Source of the DNA: DATFVA01 sp963832355
GTDB lineage: Bacteria > Bacteroidota > Ignavibacteria > Ignavibacteriales > Ignavibacteriaceae
DNA length: 64,000 nucleotides
Assembly: GCA_963832355.1 (NCBI GenBank)
Contig: CAWHTX010000014.1
Span: 434,001 to 498,000 of the forward strand
Reading direction: 5' to 3'
Position numbers and translations under genes: made by a program. This document shows, in pieces, positions 55,432-64,000 of the stretch (position 1 is its first letter; each line of letters starts with the position of its first letter). A model generated the notes under the pieces. It was not told the origin of the DNA, did not search any database, and saw only the letters and a list, made by a program, of their open reading frames with translations.

Positions 55432-56088
55432 ATGGCTTTAGTAAGTAATTCAATTTTAGGAGATGTTTCAGGGAAGATGGGAAACATGGTTTTCCGGATA
55501 ATGAATGGGAAAACATTTGTTTCAGATCGCCCTTTAAATTATAAACCAACCAAAGCACCAGCAGCCAGGAAAGTCAGAGACAGTTTTGGAATGGGGATCA
55601 GGTTAGCCCAAAAACTTATTACAGATCCATACCTGAAGGAAGCATGGGCTTCTGCAAGGGTATCAGGAACAGATTCTTACCGCAGAATAATAAAACACAA
55701 CAGCAAACATATAAGTGCCGGTGCATTAACTATGCGTAATAAGATAACCCCCGATGGTTTATTCCTTGGAGTTGATTCAGCATCACTTGAAAACGAAGTG
55801 CTCCATTTATCGTTGAATTGTCCTGTTGAGAATAATCTGGAATTTCCGGCTAAGTTGTCATTGCTTTATTATTCAGGAAAGTCGAGGACGCCGCTGGTAT
55901 TAACCCAGGCCACAATTCCGGAAAGTTCTTCCGGGGGAATTTACGAGCTGGATCTTAAACCGGCTAAGAGTATTGTGAAACTGTTAAATGATGACCCCGA
56001 TGCTATTTTGTTTATGGCCCTGGTAAGTGAAACTCCCCGGAAAAAGAAAGCTTACTGGACAAGCACCGCATCCGTAAAGCTTAGTTAA
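55432..56088 (+). CDS. DUF6266-like protein of unknown function
   Basis: The start is taken at ATG 55432 because GGAGG (55422-55426) is five bases upstream; the ATG at 55420 would include that site. The 218-residue product begins MALVSNSILGDVSGKMGNMVFRIMNGKTFVSDRP. That is the same architecture as DUF6266 proteins of Bacteroidota (small Gly-rich head, SGKxGxxVxR, RKVRDSFGMG region, then a beta-rich C-terminal half). There is no signal peptide or membrane helix. Function is unknown. The phased 11-bp repeat directly upstream suggests tight control. Confidence 0.7.
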   Translation: MALVSNSILGDVSGKMGNMVFRIMNGKTFVSDRPLNYKPTKAPAARKVRDSFGMGIRLAQKLITDPYLKEAWASARVSGTDSYRRIIKHNSKHISAGALTMRNKITPDGLFLGVDSASLENEVLHLSLNCPVENNLEFPAKLSLLYYSGKSRTPLVLTQATIPESSSGGIYELDLKPAKSIVKLLNDDPDAILFMALVSETPRKKKAYWTSTASVKLS

Positions 56089-56108
56089 GGCTCTGAAAAA
56101 GAATTTGT

Positions 56109-57143
56109 TCACCAGACTTTATTTGCAATGATGCTTTCGGCTTCTGTCTTTCTGCCGTATCTGTCTGCAATCTCTTTTAAGCGATGTGGGAAATCAGATT
56201 GAATTCCGTCGAGTCCGAGTTTAACAAGGCAGTCAAGTTCTTCGTATTTATTCACAGTTGCGGCTATTAGCCGTTCTACCTTACTGTCCGGATGACGCCT
56301 GTTGAATAAGGATTGAAGCCTGGCATCATACTTCATTATTCTTCGGAAGGTCGTCCAGTTGGCGATGGTTACTTTCCTGGGACGAAGAGCGACAGCCACT
56401 TTATTACCATACCTGATTGCTTTCTTTACTGCACTGTACTGACGGGGAATCAGAATGAGGCCGGGGCGGGGTTCAATATCAAGACTTATGGACATATCCG
56501 GGTACTTATTTCTTATCATCTTAAAGACTTTTTTCTGGTTAGTCTCCATAACAATTTTGAAAGGCGGGGCAAACTTATCTATCAGTCTTCTTATCTCTTC
56601 AACTATGGGGATCGCAGATCCTTTCTCTTCATCCGGTGTTTTGATATCAAGAAAAATATAGACCAGCCTGGTTTGTTCGATGCACCATTCAAAAAACTCG
56701 CTGAGTTTCGGTTTTATCGGGTAAACGACCTGCGTTCCTCCGTGTCTCTCTTTGTAAGTGAAATATTCCCTGAATTCGCGGAGTGTAAGCTCGCTGATCT
56801 TTTTTCTGTATTTATTCCCCAGGGCCGGGGGATGAGGTTTATATTTAACGAATGGTTCAAATCCTCCTTCACGAAGAATGGCTTTTGTGGAATCAGGATC
56901 CCAATCGTGCCACAATACCACTTCCAGATCTTTTGTGAGACAAATATCAACTTCCAGCGAATTTGCTCCGTCATTTAAAGCTCTTTCAAAGGAAGAAAAA
57001 GTGTTTTCCGGTTCAAAGACCGGAGAGCCCCGGTGACCGGCTACCAGGAACAATTCATCATTATTCTTATATGTTCTTTTTAGATTGCATTTATTAAAAT
57101 ACTCTGCAAACCAGTTCCTTATTAATTTGATTGTTCCGGGCAA
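56109..57143 (-). CDS. Glycerophosphodiester phosphodiesterase family protein
   Basis: A 344-residue protein with a GDPD TIM-barrel. Signatures: AGHRGSPVFEPENTFSSFERALNDGANSLEVDICLTKDLEVVLWHDWD (catalytic His pair and metal-site Glu residues) and a C-terminal CLVKLGLDGIQSDFPHRL. It should split glycerophosphodiesters to glycerol-3-phosphate and an alcohol. The start is a TTG at 57143 with a GAGG upstream. The extended loop of about 60 residues after the HDWD motif (ILREGGFEPFVKYKPHPPALG) is longer than in E. coli GlpQ/UgpQ. No signal peptide is seen. It is divergent from the MGMT-like gene. Confidence 0.88.
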   Translation of the reverse strand: MPGTIKLIRNWFAEYFNKCNLKRTYKNNDELFLVAGHRGSPVFEPENTFSSFERALNDGANSLEVDICLTKDLEVVLWHDWDPDSTKAILREGGFEPFVKYKPHPPALGNKYRKKISELTLREFREYFTYKERHGGTQVVYPIKPKLSEFFEWCIEQTRLVYIFLDIKTPDEEKGSAIPIVEEIRRLIDKFAPPFKIVMETNQKKVFKMIRNKYPDMSISLDIEPRPGLILIPRQYSAVKKAIRYGNKVAVALRPRKVTIANWTTFRRIMKYDARLQSLFNRRHPDSKVERLIAATVNKYEELDCLVKLGLDGIQSDFPHRLKEIADRYGRKTEAESIIANKVW

Positions 57144-57215
57144 GTTTGTTCCTCAGTTTTATTAAGAATTTAGTTAATTTTATGATAGGACGACGTGAGG
57201 TAGAAACATATTTTT

Positions 57216-57569
57216 ATGAAAAAAAATAAATCGATGAGACGCAAATCAAACGAAGATTTTTTTGACAGGGTATATGCCGTTGTTAAGAAAATTCCTTACG
57301 GAAAGGTAACTACATACGGACACATCGCGGAAGCCTGCGGTATAAAATCGGCGGCAAGGACTGTGGGATGGGCGATTAACGGGGCAAAGGAAACGGGACT
57401 CCCTTGCCACAGGGTGGTTAACCGTTACGGCGCTCTTACAGGGAAGATGCATTTCGGCGGTCCCGATATTATGGAAGACCTTTTGAGATCTGAAGGTATT
57501 GAATTTGACGATGACGGATGCGTTAAGCTCGATAAATTTTTGTGGGTACCCCCACCAAAAAAAATCTAA
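57216..57569 (+). CDS. MGMT-type DNA-binding domain protein (short alkyltransferase-like)
   Basis: A 117-residue protein made only of the C-terminal DNA-binding/active-site domain of O6-alkylguanine-DNA methyltransferases: FFDRVYAVVKKIPYGKVTTYGHIAEACG, ARTVGWAINGAKETGLPCHRVVNRYGALTGK. Alkyltransferase-like (ATL) proteins of this size usually carry Trp, Ala or Arg in place of the acceptor Cys; here the Cys of PCHRV is kept. It could therefore be an active minimal methyltransferase or a damage sensor. No Ada or N-terminal MGMT domain is nearby. Confidence 0.88.
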   Translation: MKKNKSMRRKSNEDFFDRVYAVVKKIPYGKVTTYGHIAEACGIKSAARTVGWAINGAKETGLPCHRVVNRYGALTGKMHFGGPDIMEDLLRSEGIEFDDDGCVKLDKFLWVPPPKKI

Positions 57570-57854
57570 AAACTTCTGTTAAGAAATGAAGCATATGAAA
57601 CTCATTTCATTCGTCGTGCTGACATCCTGGCGCTTCCCAGGAAGCAGGGAACCGGGTATTCGCAGCAGGGAATAGTAAGTACGTCAAGACAGTCATTATT
57701 AATGACTTACATCTTCTACCGGACAGATATGATGCAGATTATCCCGATGATAAATTCCGGAATGACATGAGGAAATTTTCAGGATTCCCCCAGCGAATAC
57801 CTGGGGAATAGAATTAAGCAGGATAAAACCTAAAGTAAGCTTGTCTGAGTGAAA

Positions 57855-58796
57855 TTACCAGTCGCCGCTATACCGGGTGACTTCAAGTGATGAAACACCA
57901 GAGTCAATCTTTATATATATCTTGCTGGCTGACGAATCGAAATTACTTGTTCGGTACAGATCGGAATTTATTTTAGTAAATCCTCTGAACTTCTCTGAAT
58001 TTAGTGCCCCATCGGTTCTGATCTCGCAGCCGGCACTCTCAGGAATATCTATATCAACATTTGAGGCGCCCGTTTCAATGTCTACGTCGGTACGTTCTGT
58101 ATTACTCCCAAGTTTTACTTTGAATGAAGCGGCACCCATGCTGACATCCAGGTTCCTGACCTTGACAGGGGAGAGGTCGAGGTTTAAAGAAGATGCACCT
58201 ATATCAAAGTTCATATCCCATACTGGCTGAGGATTGAAATACATTTCCACACGGTTTCTTATTGAATGACGTCCCAGCCTTATCCTTGTTTTTTTCATGG
58301 TCATCTCAAGTGAGGCCTTATCGGCTTCAACCAGGTTAGTCAATTCATAATTATTCTTTACACCCTCGGTGTGCGCATAAAAAAGATCAGAAGAACTGTC
58401 GGAAAAAGAAGTGAAGGAGCCGGCACCTGCCTTGAAACGAAATTCAACTGCTTTTATTGAATCTGAATAAGGTTCTGAATAATCAGTAAATTCATATTTA
58501 TAATCTGATTCGGATCCATTATCAAAAACAATATCAAAATCTCCCGTGGTAAGATGTACAACTGTTTTGAAGGAAGCGTAAAGACTAACGGCAAGGACGA
58601 TGCCTGCCAGTCCTCCGATGAATACCCTGGCGGGGTTGTTCTTAAGCATAATTCCTATACCCCAAAGAATAAAGACCAGCGGCCAGAGTTTCCATAAACC
58701 TGCCCAGTCCCAGTAGAGGCCGTTGAAATTATTTACCAGTATTAAAGTACCGAGAGTTATAAATAATAGTCCCCAGAACCAATGTTTTGCTTTCAT
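57855..58796 (-). CDS. LiaF-like/DUF5668 membrane protein with beta-sandwich sensor domain
   Basis: The start is chosen at ATG 58796 with GAGG (58805-58808) eight bases upstream; the frame could begin at 58826, inside the preceding gene's end. The 313-residue protein has an N-terminal set of membrane helices (HWFWGLLFITLGTLILVNN, LWKLWPLVFILWGIGIML, ARVFIGGLAGIVLAVSLYA), as in DUF5668. A C-terminal beta-rich domain (INFDIGASSLNLDLSPVKV, VDIETGASNVDIDIP, VSSLEV) resembles LiaF/toast-rack domains. It directly follows a PspC gene, as LiaF-like proteins often do. A role in envelope-stress response is likely but inferred. Confidence 0.8.
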   Translation of the reverse strand: MKAKHWFWGLLFITLGTLILVNNFNGLYWDWAGLWKLWPLVFILWGIGIMLKNNPARVFIGGLAGIVLAVSLYASFKTVVHLTTGDFDIVFDNGSESDYKYEFTDYSEPYSDSIKAVEFRFKAGAGSFTSFSDSSSDLFYAHTEGVKNNYELTNLVEADKASLEMTMKKTRIRLGRHSIRNRVEMYFNPQPVWDMNFDIGASSLNLDLSPVKVRNLDVSMGAASFKVKLGSNTERTDVDIETGASNVDIDIPESAGCEIRTDGALNSEKFRGFTKINSDLYRTSNFDSSASKIYIKIDSGVSSLEVTRYSGDW

Positions 58797-58812
58797 TTGA
58801 AATTCCTCTTTA

Positions 58813-59307
58813 TTATTTCCTGGCATTTAGAAGCAGACCGATACCTATGGCTACGAGAAGCAGCGGCCAGAAATCACCGAAATGGATTCGGGGTATAAAA
58901 TTATCCAGCAGGAAGAGCAGTCCTACTACTACAAGTATAACGCCAAATATTGATGACCGTTTATGCCTCTGTTCCGCCATTGCCTGTTGGTACTGCTCAT
59001 AATTGGGCTGTGGATTACCCTCTTCGGATGAACCGGATTCTGTCCCTGTGTTGCCCTCCGTACCCGGATCTGCTTCAGTCCCCGCTGCATTGCCCGTTCC
59101 GGCATTGGGAGCCGCAAAGGCGTATGGCTCTTCGGGAACGACTATCCATAGAATAATGTAGGCCAGAACACCGGCACCGCCGGCAAACAAACTGACCACA
59201 AATATAATCCGTACCAGTGTGGGGTCAATTGCGAAGTACTCTGCAAGTCCTCCTGCAACTCCTCCCAGCATTTTATCTTTATTTGATCGATATAATTTCT
59301 TGTTCAT
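58813..59307 (-). CDS. PspC domain membrane protein
   Basis: A 164-residue protein. Residues about 1-62 are a PspC domain (KLYRSNKDKMLGGVAGGLAEYFAIDPTLVRIIFVV ... WIVVPEE). A low-complexity acidic linker rich in Gly/Thr/Glu (about 65-105) follows, then a C-terminal DUF5668-like double-helix segment (IFGVILVVVGLLFLLDN, GDFWPLLLVAIGIGLLLN). It forms a two-gene unit with the LiaF-like gene downstream. PspC proteins sense membrane stress in other bacteria. Confidence 0.88.
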   Translation of the reverse strand: MNKKLYRSNKDKMLGGVAGGLAEYFAIDPTLVRIIFVVSLFAGGAGVLAYIILWIVVPEEPYAFAAPNAGTGNAAGTEADPGTEGNTGTESGSSEEGNPQPNYEQYQQAMAEQRHKRSSIFGVILVVVGLLFLLDNFIPRIHFGDFWPLLLVAIGIGLLLNARK

Positions 59308-59576
59308 TTTGAGCCTCCCGGAAAATCTATATTATTAACCAATGAAATAATAAATAAATAATACCATATATCTGAAAGTATATTATTAACGGTTCTTTTC
59401 AATTAAAGCCGGTTGATAGATTGTATAAATTAAGGAGAAATGTAAGGGGGGAAGCTTAAATCGAGATGGGAAGGTGAGGATAGATGTTGTAAAGCAAAAG
59501 TTTGTGTGCAGCAGGTAAATTAACATTGTTTAATGGCTGACGCTTTTTTATTTTAGTGTTTATTTTGTCTTGAATT

Positions 59577-61214
59577 ATGAAGATAGCAGTCTGCCAGTCG
59601 AATAACATTATAGGTGATATCCAGGGGAACAAAGCAAGGATCCTTGCAGGATACGGAAGGGGAGTGGATGACGAAGCCGACCTGGTCATCTTTCCCGAAT
59701 TAACTCTTACCGGCTACCCTCCTCTTGATCTTGTAGAAAAAAAAGAATTCAGGCAGGCTGTAATTAAAGCAGCGAAGGAAATTGCAGCACAAACAGGGAA
59801 CACGGGACTCTTATTCGGATCGATCACAGAAGATGATGATAATATAGGAACCGACATACACAATTCAGCTGTATTGTGTCATAACGGTGAAATACAGTTC
59901 GTCCAGCATAAATCGCTCATACCCAACTACGATGTTTTCGACGAGATGAGATACTTTGACGCAGCAAGGGAAAATCACGTATACGAGTTTAAAGGCGAAA
60001 AGCTCGGAATATCAATCTGTGAAGATATCTGGAACGATGCCGATTACTGGCACATCCGCAGGTATAACGTTGACCCGGTTGAGAACCTTATTAAAGAAGG
60101 GGCAACCATACTGCTGAACATTTCCGCCAGTCCTTATTCCTACGGCAAACGAGAAGACCGGAGAAAGATGCTATCTGTGCTCACACAGCAGAATAAAATA
60201 CCCCTTGTTTACACATGTTTCGTAGGCGCACAGACAGAACTTATTTTTGACGGAGCCAGCATGTGTCTTGACGATGGCGGGAATCTTGTTCTTATGGGGG
60301 AACCTTTCAGCGAAGATTATTTTGTTTATGAAACAAAAGAGTCGCTTACACCGTTACATGCTGCAGAAAGAAGTTTTGAAGAGGAAATTCACGATGCGCT
60401 GATATTCGGATTAAGAGAGTATTGCACAAAACTGGGATTCAAAAAAGTAGTGCTGGGATTAAGCGGAGGTATCGATTCCGCGGTGGTTGCCTATTTAGCT
60501 GTGAAGGCTCTCGGCCGTGATAATGTTCATGTTCTCCTGATGCCCTCAAAATATTCTACTTCAGGAAGTCTTACAGATGCAAGGAAACTTACTGAGAAAC
60601 TGGGCATCTCATCTATCAAGATTACTATTCACTCTGTGATAAGTAAAATGGAAGAGAAACTCACACATGCATTTCAGCAGGATATTGCAGGAATAACAGA
60701 GGAAAACCTGCAGGCGAGGATCCGCGGCATGTACCTGATGGCCTATTCCAATAAGTTCGGCAATTTACTTTTAACTACGGGAAATAAGTCGGAAATTGCA
60801 GTTGGTTATGCTACATTGTATGGTGATATGGCGGGGGGACTTGCAGTAATAGGTGACCTTTATAAGACAGAAGTATACAAACTAGCTGCTTATATTAACA
60901 GGAAAGAGGAAATAATTCCCGTACAAATAATCGAGAAAGCGCCTTCAGCCGAATTAAAAAAAGATCAAAAGGATGAGGACACTCTTCCCAAATATGCACT
61001 GCTTGATAAGATATTAAGAATGTACCTTGAAGAAAATAAAGAATACAACGAAATTAGCAGTATAATAGGTGATAAAGAGACTGTATTAAAAGTATTGAAA
61101 ATGGTCGATCATAATGAGTTTAAAAGAAAACAGTCGGCCCCGGTATTGAGAGTTTCCAAAAAAGCATTCGGTTATGGAAGAAGGTACCCGATTGTTCAGG
61201 GGTGGAGAAAATAA
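59577..61214 (+). CDS. nadE: Glutamine-dependent NAD+ synthetase
   Basis: A 545-residue two-domain enzyme that amidates nicotinic acid adenine dinucleotide to NAD+ using glutamine. The N-terminal carbon-nitrogen hydrolase domain shows the Glu-Lys-Cys triad in IFPELTLTGYPPLD, QHKSLIPNYDVFDE and ISICEDIW. The C-terminal synthetase starts near residue 285 with the ATP P-loop LGLSGGIDSAVVA, then TTGNKSEIAVGYATLYGD. The length is normal for the bacterial glutamine-dependent form. dsbD starts 30 bp downstream and may be co-transcribed. Confidence 0.97.
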   Translation: MKIAVCQSNNIIGDIQGNKARILAGYGRGVDDEADLVIFPELTLTGYPPLDLVEKKEFRQAVIKAAKEIAAQTGNTGLLFGSITEDDDNIGTDIHNSAVLCHNGEIQFVQHKSLIPNYDVFDEMRYFDAARENHVYEFKGEKLGISICEDIWNDADYWHIRRYNVDPVENLIKEGATILLNISASPYSYGKREDRRKMLSVLTQQNKIPLVYTCFVGAQTELIFDGASMCLDDGGNLVLMGEPFSEDYFVYETKESLTPLHAAERSFEEEIHDALIFGLREYCTKLGFKKVVLGLSGGIDSAVVAYLAVKALGRDNVHVLLMPSKYSTSGSLTDARKLTEKLGISSIKITIHSVISKMEEKLTHAFQQDIAGITEENLQARIRGMYLMAYSNKFGNLLLTTGNKSEIAVGYATLYGDMAGGLAVIGDLYKTEVYKLAAYINRKEEIIPVQIIEKAPSAELKKDQKDEDTLPKYALLDKILRMYLEENKEYNEISSIIGDKETVLKVLKMVDHNEFKRKQSAPVLRVSKKAFGYGRRYPIVQGWRK

Positions 61215-61244
61215 ATTATTGTTAAACCAGTAGGGAAGTTATCA

Positions 61245-63023
61245 ATGAAAAGAACCAGTATTTTCCTGACATTATTATTCTTCATGTTTGCTGCAGGATG
61301 TTCCTGGACGTTTGCGCAGTTGGGTGGTAATGTAAAACCTGTACATCTTCTGACTTATCAGTCATTCGACAAAGTTTATCCGGGCTCTGAGTTTAAGGTT
61401 GCGGTTAAGGTGATGGTTGACAGCGGATGGCATATAAACTCCGATAAACCGCATGAAGATTTTTTAATACCCTCACAATTTTCAGTTGATACCTCACTGT
61501 TTAAACTTATAAAGGTTGCTTATCCCCCGGCGGAGGATATTAAACTGGAAATTTCTGAAACACCGCTGTCCGTATGGGAACGTGAGGTATATGTTGCTGC
61601 TCTAGTGAAAGCTCCCGACAGCCTTGCCCCCGGCGAATATACACTTCCTCTATACCTGGATTACCAGGCATGTAATAATATTACATGTATGCCTCCTTAT
61701 ACAATACAGGATTCTATTATCGTTCATATTGCCGATAAAAAAGCTGTGGTCAACCAGATAAATCAGGATGTATTTGATAAAATAAATCTCGAGAGTACTG
61801 CTGTTGTTAATGCGGTGCCAGAAAATTCGGATGATTCTTCAATAGCCTCCATACTTGAAGGGAACGGACTGATTATCGGACTGTTCTTTGTCTTTCTCGG
61901 GGGACTTGCATTGAACCTGACTCCCTGTGTTTATCCCCTGATCCCGATAACGATAGGATTTTTCGGTGGTCAGAGTGAAGGGAAGACAAGCCGACTTGTA
62001 GGGATGGGACTTCTGTTCGTCGTTGGTATGGCCGTAACATATTCGGTAATCGGGGTGATTACTGCATTAACCGGCTCTGTGTTTGGTGCACTCCTGCAGA
62101 ACCCCATCGTAATTATCCTGATCGCCTTAATATTTGTCGTTCTTTCCCTCAGTATGTTCGGTGTTTACGAATTTAAACTGCCCGATTCGTGGGTTGCAAA
62201 AGCCGGAGGAGCAAAAGGAGGTATGTACGGCGCCTTCTTTATGGGACTGACTATGGGCATTGTTGCCGCACCGTGTATCGGTCCTTTCGTACTTGGTCTT
62301 GTTACTTATACTGCCGCCAAGGCTGATCCTTTCTTCGGGTTTCTCTTATTCTTTGTACTGGCTGTAGGACTGGGTACACCCTATCTCTTCCTGGCTATTT
62401 TCTCGGGCAAAATTAAGAATCTTCCGAGGGCAGGCGAGTGGATGGATGCAGTAAAACACATTTTCGGATTGATCCTTATCGGGATGGCAATTTATTTCCT
62501 TCTTCCGCTGCTTCCCAAATCAATTACACCCTACCTGCTTCCGGGATTTATGATAATTTCGGCTGTATACCTGCTATTCTTCGATAAGAACGCTAACACC
62601 GTAAAGGGCTTCAGGATATTTAAGATAGTCTTCTCTGTTATCCTGGTGGTAACAGCTGTTTACTGGCTGATTCCAAGTGAAAAGCAATCGATAAAGTGGC
62701 AGCCATATACATCAAATGTCACTGCCGATGTTAACAAAGCAAAGATAATTGATTTCTATGCCGACTGGTGTATACCTTGTAAAGAGCTTGACGCAATGAC
62801 TTTCTCTGATCCCAAAGTAATTGATGAAGCAAAACGATTTGCCGCATATAAGGCAGATATGACGAAATCACTCTCTGATGAAGTTTCGATGCTGAGAAGC
62901 AAATATAAAATTGTCGGAGTCCCTACAGTGCTGATAATTAATTCAAAGGGTGAGGAAGTGCAACGGATCACAGGCTTTGTAAGCTCTAATGAATTCCTAA
63001 AAATCATTGAAAATGTTGACTAG
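61245..63023 (+). CDS. dsbD: Thiol:disulfide interchange protein DsbD
   Basis: A 592-residue protein that carries reducing power from the cytoplasm across the inner membrane to periplasmic thiol proteins. After a signal peptide, the alpha domain (about 25-165) has a Cys pair in ACNNITC. The membrane domain (about 210-470) has eight helices with GLALNLTPCVYPLIPITIGFFGG and GIVAAPCIGPFVLG, which hold the redox Cys pair. The C-terminal thioredoxin domain has ADWCIPCKELD near residues 508-511. All three modules and cysteines are intact. Confidence 0.96.
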   Translation: MKRTSIFLTLLFFMFAAGCSWTFAQLGGNVKPVHLLTYQSFDKVYPGSEFKVAVKVMVDSGWHINSDKPHEDFLIPSQFSVDTSLFKLIKVAYPPAEDIKLEISETPLSVWEREVYVAALVKAPDSLAPGEYTLPLYLDYQACNNITCMPPYTIQDSIIVHIADKKAVVNQINQDVFDKINLESTAVVNAVPENSDDSSIASILEGNGLIIGLFFVFLGGLALNLTPCVYPLIPITIGFFGGQSEGKTSRLVGMGLLFVVGMAVTYSVIGVITALTGSVFGALLQNPIVIILIALIFVVLSLSMFGVYEFKLPDSWVAKAGGAKGGMYGAFFMGLTMGIVAAPCIGPFVLGLVTYTAAKADPFFGFLLFFVLAVGLGTPYLFLAIFSGKIKNLPRAGEWMDAVKHIFGLILIGMAIYFLLPLLPKSITPYLLPGFMIISAVYLLFFDKNANTVKGFRIFKIVFSVILVVTAVYWLIPSEKQSIKWQPYTSNVTADVNKAKIIDFYADWCIPCKELDAMTFSDPKVIDEAKRFAAYKADMTKSLSDEVSMLRSKYKIVGVPTVLIINSKGEEVQRITGFVSSNEFLKIIENVD

Positions 63024-63034
63024 ATCTTTCAATA

Positions 63035-63062
63035 GAGGCGGGTCTTTGACCCGTCTCTTCTT
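63035..63062 (+). terminator. Rho-independent terminator after dsbD
   Basis: GAGGCGGGTC and GACCCGTCTC form a 10-bp stem (one G-T pair) around TTT, followed by a T-rich stretch. It starts 12 bases after the dsbD stop. Confidence 0.85.
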
Positions 63063-63290
63063 CCAAAAACCCTCAAATTCTTTCTTATAACTAAAAAATT
63101 TTTTCCATAATTGAGAATTATAAATATAGTTTATATGAGGCCTAAAATACTTTTCTTATTCATATAAAGTCTATTTATTCAAAAATAAAGCTTTCGCGAC
63201 CGGGACGCTGATGTCCCGCATGGCACGGATTATGGATAAGTATATGCATTAAGAATAATTCCATATCATCAAAAAATTTAAGATGAAAAG

Positions 63291-64000
63291 ATGTTAAAAG
63301 AAAAAGAAGTCCAGAGTCTTTCTGAGGTGACTGTTAGGTTTGCAGGCGATTCCGGTGACGGGATGCAGCTAACCGGCAGCCAGTTCAGTGATACTACAGC
63401 GATTGTAGGAAACGATTTAAGCACACTGCCCGATTATCCCGCAGAAATCCGGGCCCCGCAGGGAACAGTTTACGGAGTGAGCGGTTTTCAGCTTCATTTT
63501 GGAAGCACCGATATTTACACTCCAGGTGACAGACCGGATGTACTTGTTGCTATGAACCCGGCCGCTATTAAAAAGAACTTAGATGAATTAAAACCGGGCG
63601 GAATCATCATAGCAAATACCGATTCATTCGACAAAAAGAATCTTCAGTTGGCTAAATATGAAGTTAACCCGCTGGAAGACAGCAGTCTTAAAGGTTACCA
63701 CGTATATCCTGTTCCGATTGCCTCCCTGACCTCCAAAGCTCTTGAAGGAACTTCTCTTACTCAAAAAGAAATTTCCCGCTGCAAGAACTTTTTCGCACTT
63801 GGATTGATGTACTGGTTATACAACAGACCTATTGATCCTACTGTTGAGTGGATCAAAGGTAAGTTTAAGAAAGCTCCCCAGTTTATTGAAGCTAACGAGA
63901 AGGCGCTGAAGGCTGGTTACAACTTCGGAGAAATGACCGAATTATTCACTACACGGTACAGTGTTGAACCTGCGAAACTGCCTAAAGGAACTTATAGAAG
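63291..64000 (+). CDS. 2-oxoacid:ferredoxin oxidoreductase alpha subunit (5' part)
   Basis: The gene is open to the window edge (236 complete codons). It starts at ATG 63291 and carries the gamma-type POR domain: VRFAGDSGDGMQLTGSQFSDTTAIVGNDLSTLPDYPAEIRAPQGTVYGVSGFQLHFGS. The residues that follow (PDVLVAMNPAAIKKNLDELKPGGIIIANTD, FFALGLMYWLYNRP) match fused alpha/gamma subunits of 2-oxoglutarate or related 2-oxoacid:ferredoxin oxidoreductases (KorA-type). The thiamine-binding beta subunit would be expected just downstream. Substrate cannot be told from this part. Confidence 0.9.
   Translation, partial: MLKEKEVQSLSEVTVRFAGDSGDGMQLTGSQFSDTTAIVGNDLSTLPDYPAEIRAPQGTVYGVSGFQLHFGSTDIYTPGDRPDVLVAMNPAAIKKNLDELKPGGIIIANTDSFDKKNLQLAKYEVNPLEDSSLKGYHVYPVPIASLTSKALEGTSLTQKEISRCKNFFALGLMYWLYNRPIDPTVEWIKGKFKKAPQFIEANEKALKAGYNFGEMTELFTTRYSVEPAKLPKGTYR

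Noticed and set aside
57570..57854. Search for a gene in the 285-bp gap after the MGMT-like gene
   Set aside because: No frame with a start, ribosome site and sensible protein text was seen on either strand.
63201..63218. Hairpin CGGGAC-N6-GTCCCG upstream of the oxidoreductase gene
   Set aside because: The stem is only 6 bp with no T tract or known motif; too weak to call a terminator or regulatory RNA.

Overview
The window looks like a chromosomal segment of an Ignavibacteria-type bacterium (Bacteroidota/Chlorobi group). The main evidence is three secreted proteins that end in type IX secretion (T9SS) tails carrying the YPNPFNP motif, a promoter of the Bacteroidota form (TTTG-N20-TAnnTTTG), an outer-membrane TonB-dependent receptor, and the moderately AT-rich base composition. 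The taxonomic call is an inference from protein style, not from a marker gene.

Layout. 1-7.8 kb: end of a secreted protein, a stand-alone receiver, a 1344-residue T9SS-secreted multidomain protein, a Crp/Fnr regulator, a second lone receiver, two tandem SPW-repeat membrane proteins and tRNA-Arg(ACG). 7.9-15.4 kb: a tiny membrane protein, then the lysine/diaminopimelate operon dapA-dapB-dapH-lysC, a TonB-dependent receptor and an M20 deacetylase that fits the acetyl branch of the same pathway. 15.4-17.1 kb (minus strand): ECF sigma factor, membrane anti-sigma-like protein and a lipoprotein with a TonB C-terminal domain.

17.3-39.4 kb is the most striking region. It is a one-directional beta-glucan (laminarin-like) utilisation locus with no SusC/SusD pair. 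It encodes a glycosidase fused to an outer-membrane barrel, a surface lipoprotein with duplicated glucan-binding-like modules, a ROK repressor, two GH16 enzymes, two GH17-like enzymes, a GH30 enzyme, a GPH-type symporter, a periplasmic sugar-binding lipoprotein, a universal stress protein, two T9SS-secreted binding proteins and a cytoplasmic beta-glucan phosphorylase that is split by a one-base frameshift. A palindromic operator overlaps the promoter in front of the locus. Likely flow: extracellular GH16/GH30/GH17 cut the glucan, surface modules hold it, the GPH symporter imports oligosaccharides, and the cytoplasmic GH17 and phosphorylase finish the breakdown.

39.7-42.3 kb: a radical SAM protein resembling the tetraether lipid synthase (Tes/MJ0619) family, followed by a VTT-domain (TVP38/DedA) membrane protein. 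42.6-46.6 kb: two tandem DUF3857/transglutaminase-like genes carrying about 14 frameshifts, then a small zinc protein and a YdeI-like protein. 47.6-53.7 kb: a signalling block (PAS histidine kinase, CheB-CheR-PAS hybrid, lone receiver, second Crp/Fnr paralogue). 53.8-64 kb: MFS exporter, a DUF6266-like protein behind a perfect six-fold 11-bp repeat, glycerophosphodiesterase, MGMT-like protein, PspC and LiaF-like membrane proteins, NAD synthetase, DsbD and the start of a 2-oxoacid:ferredoxin oxidoreductase alpha subunit.
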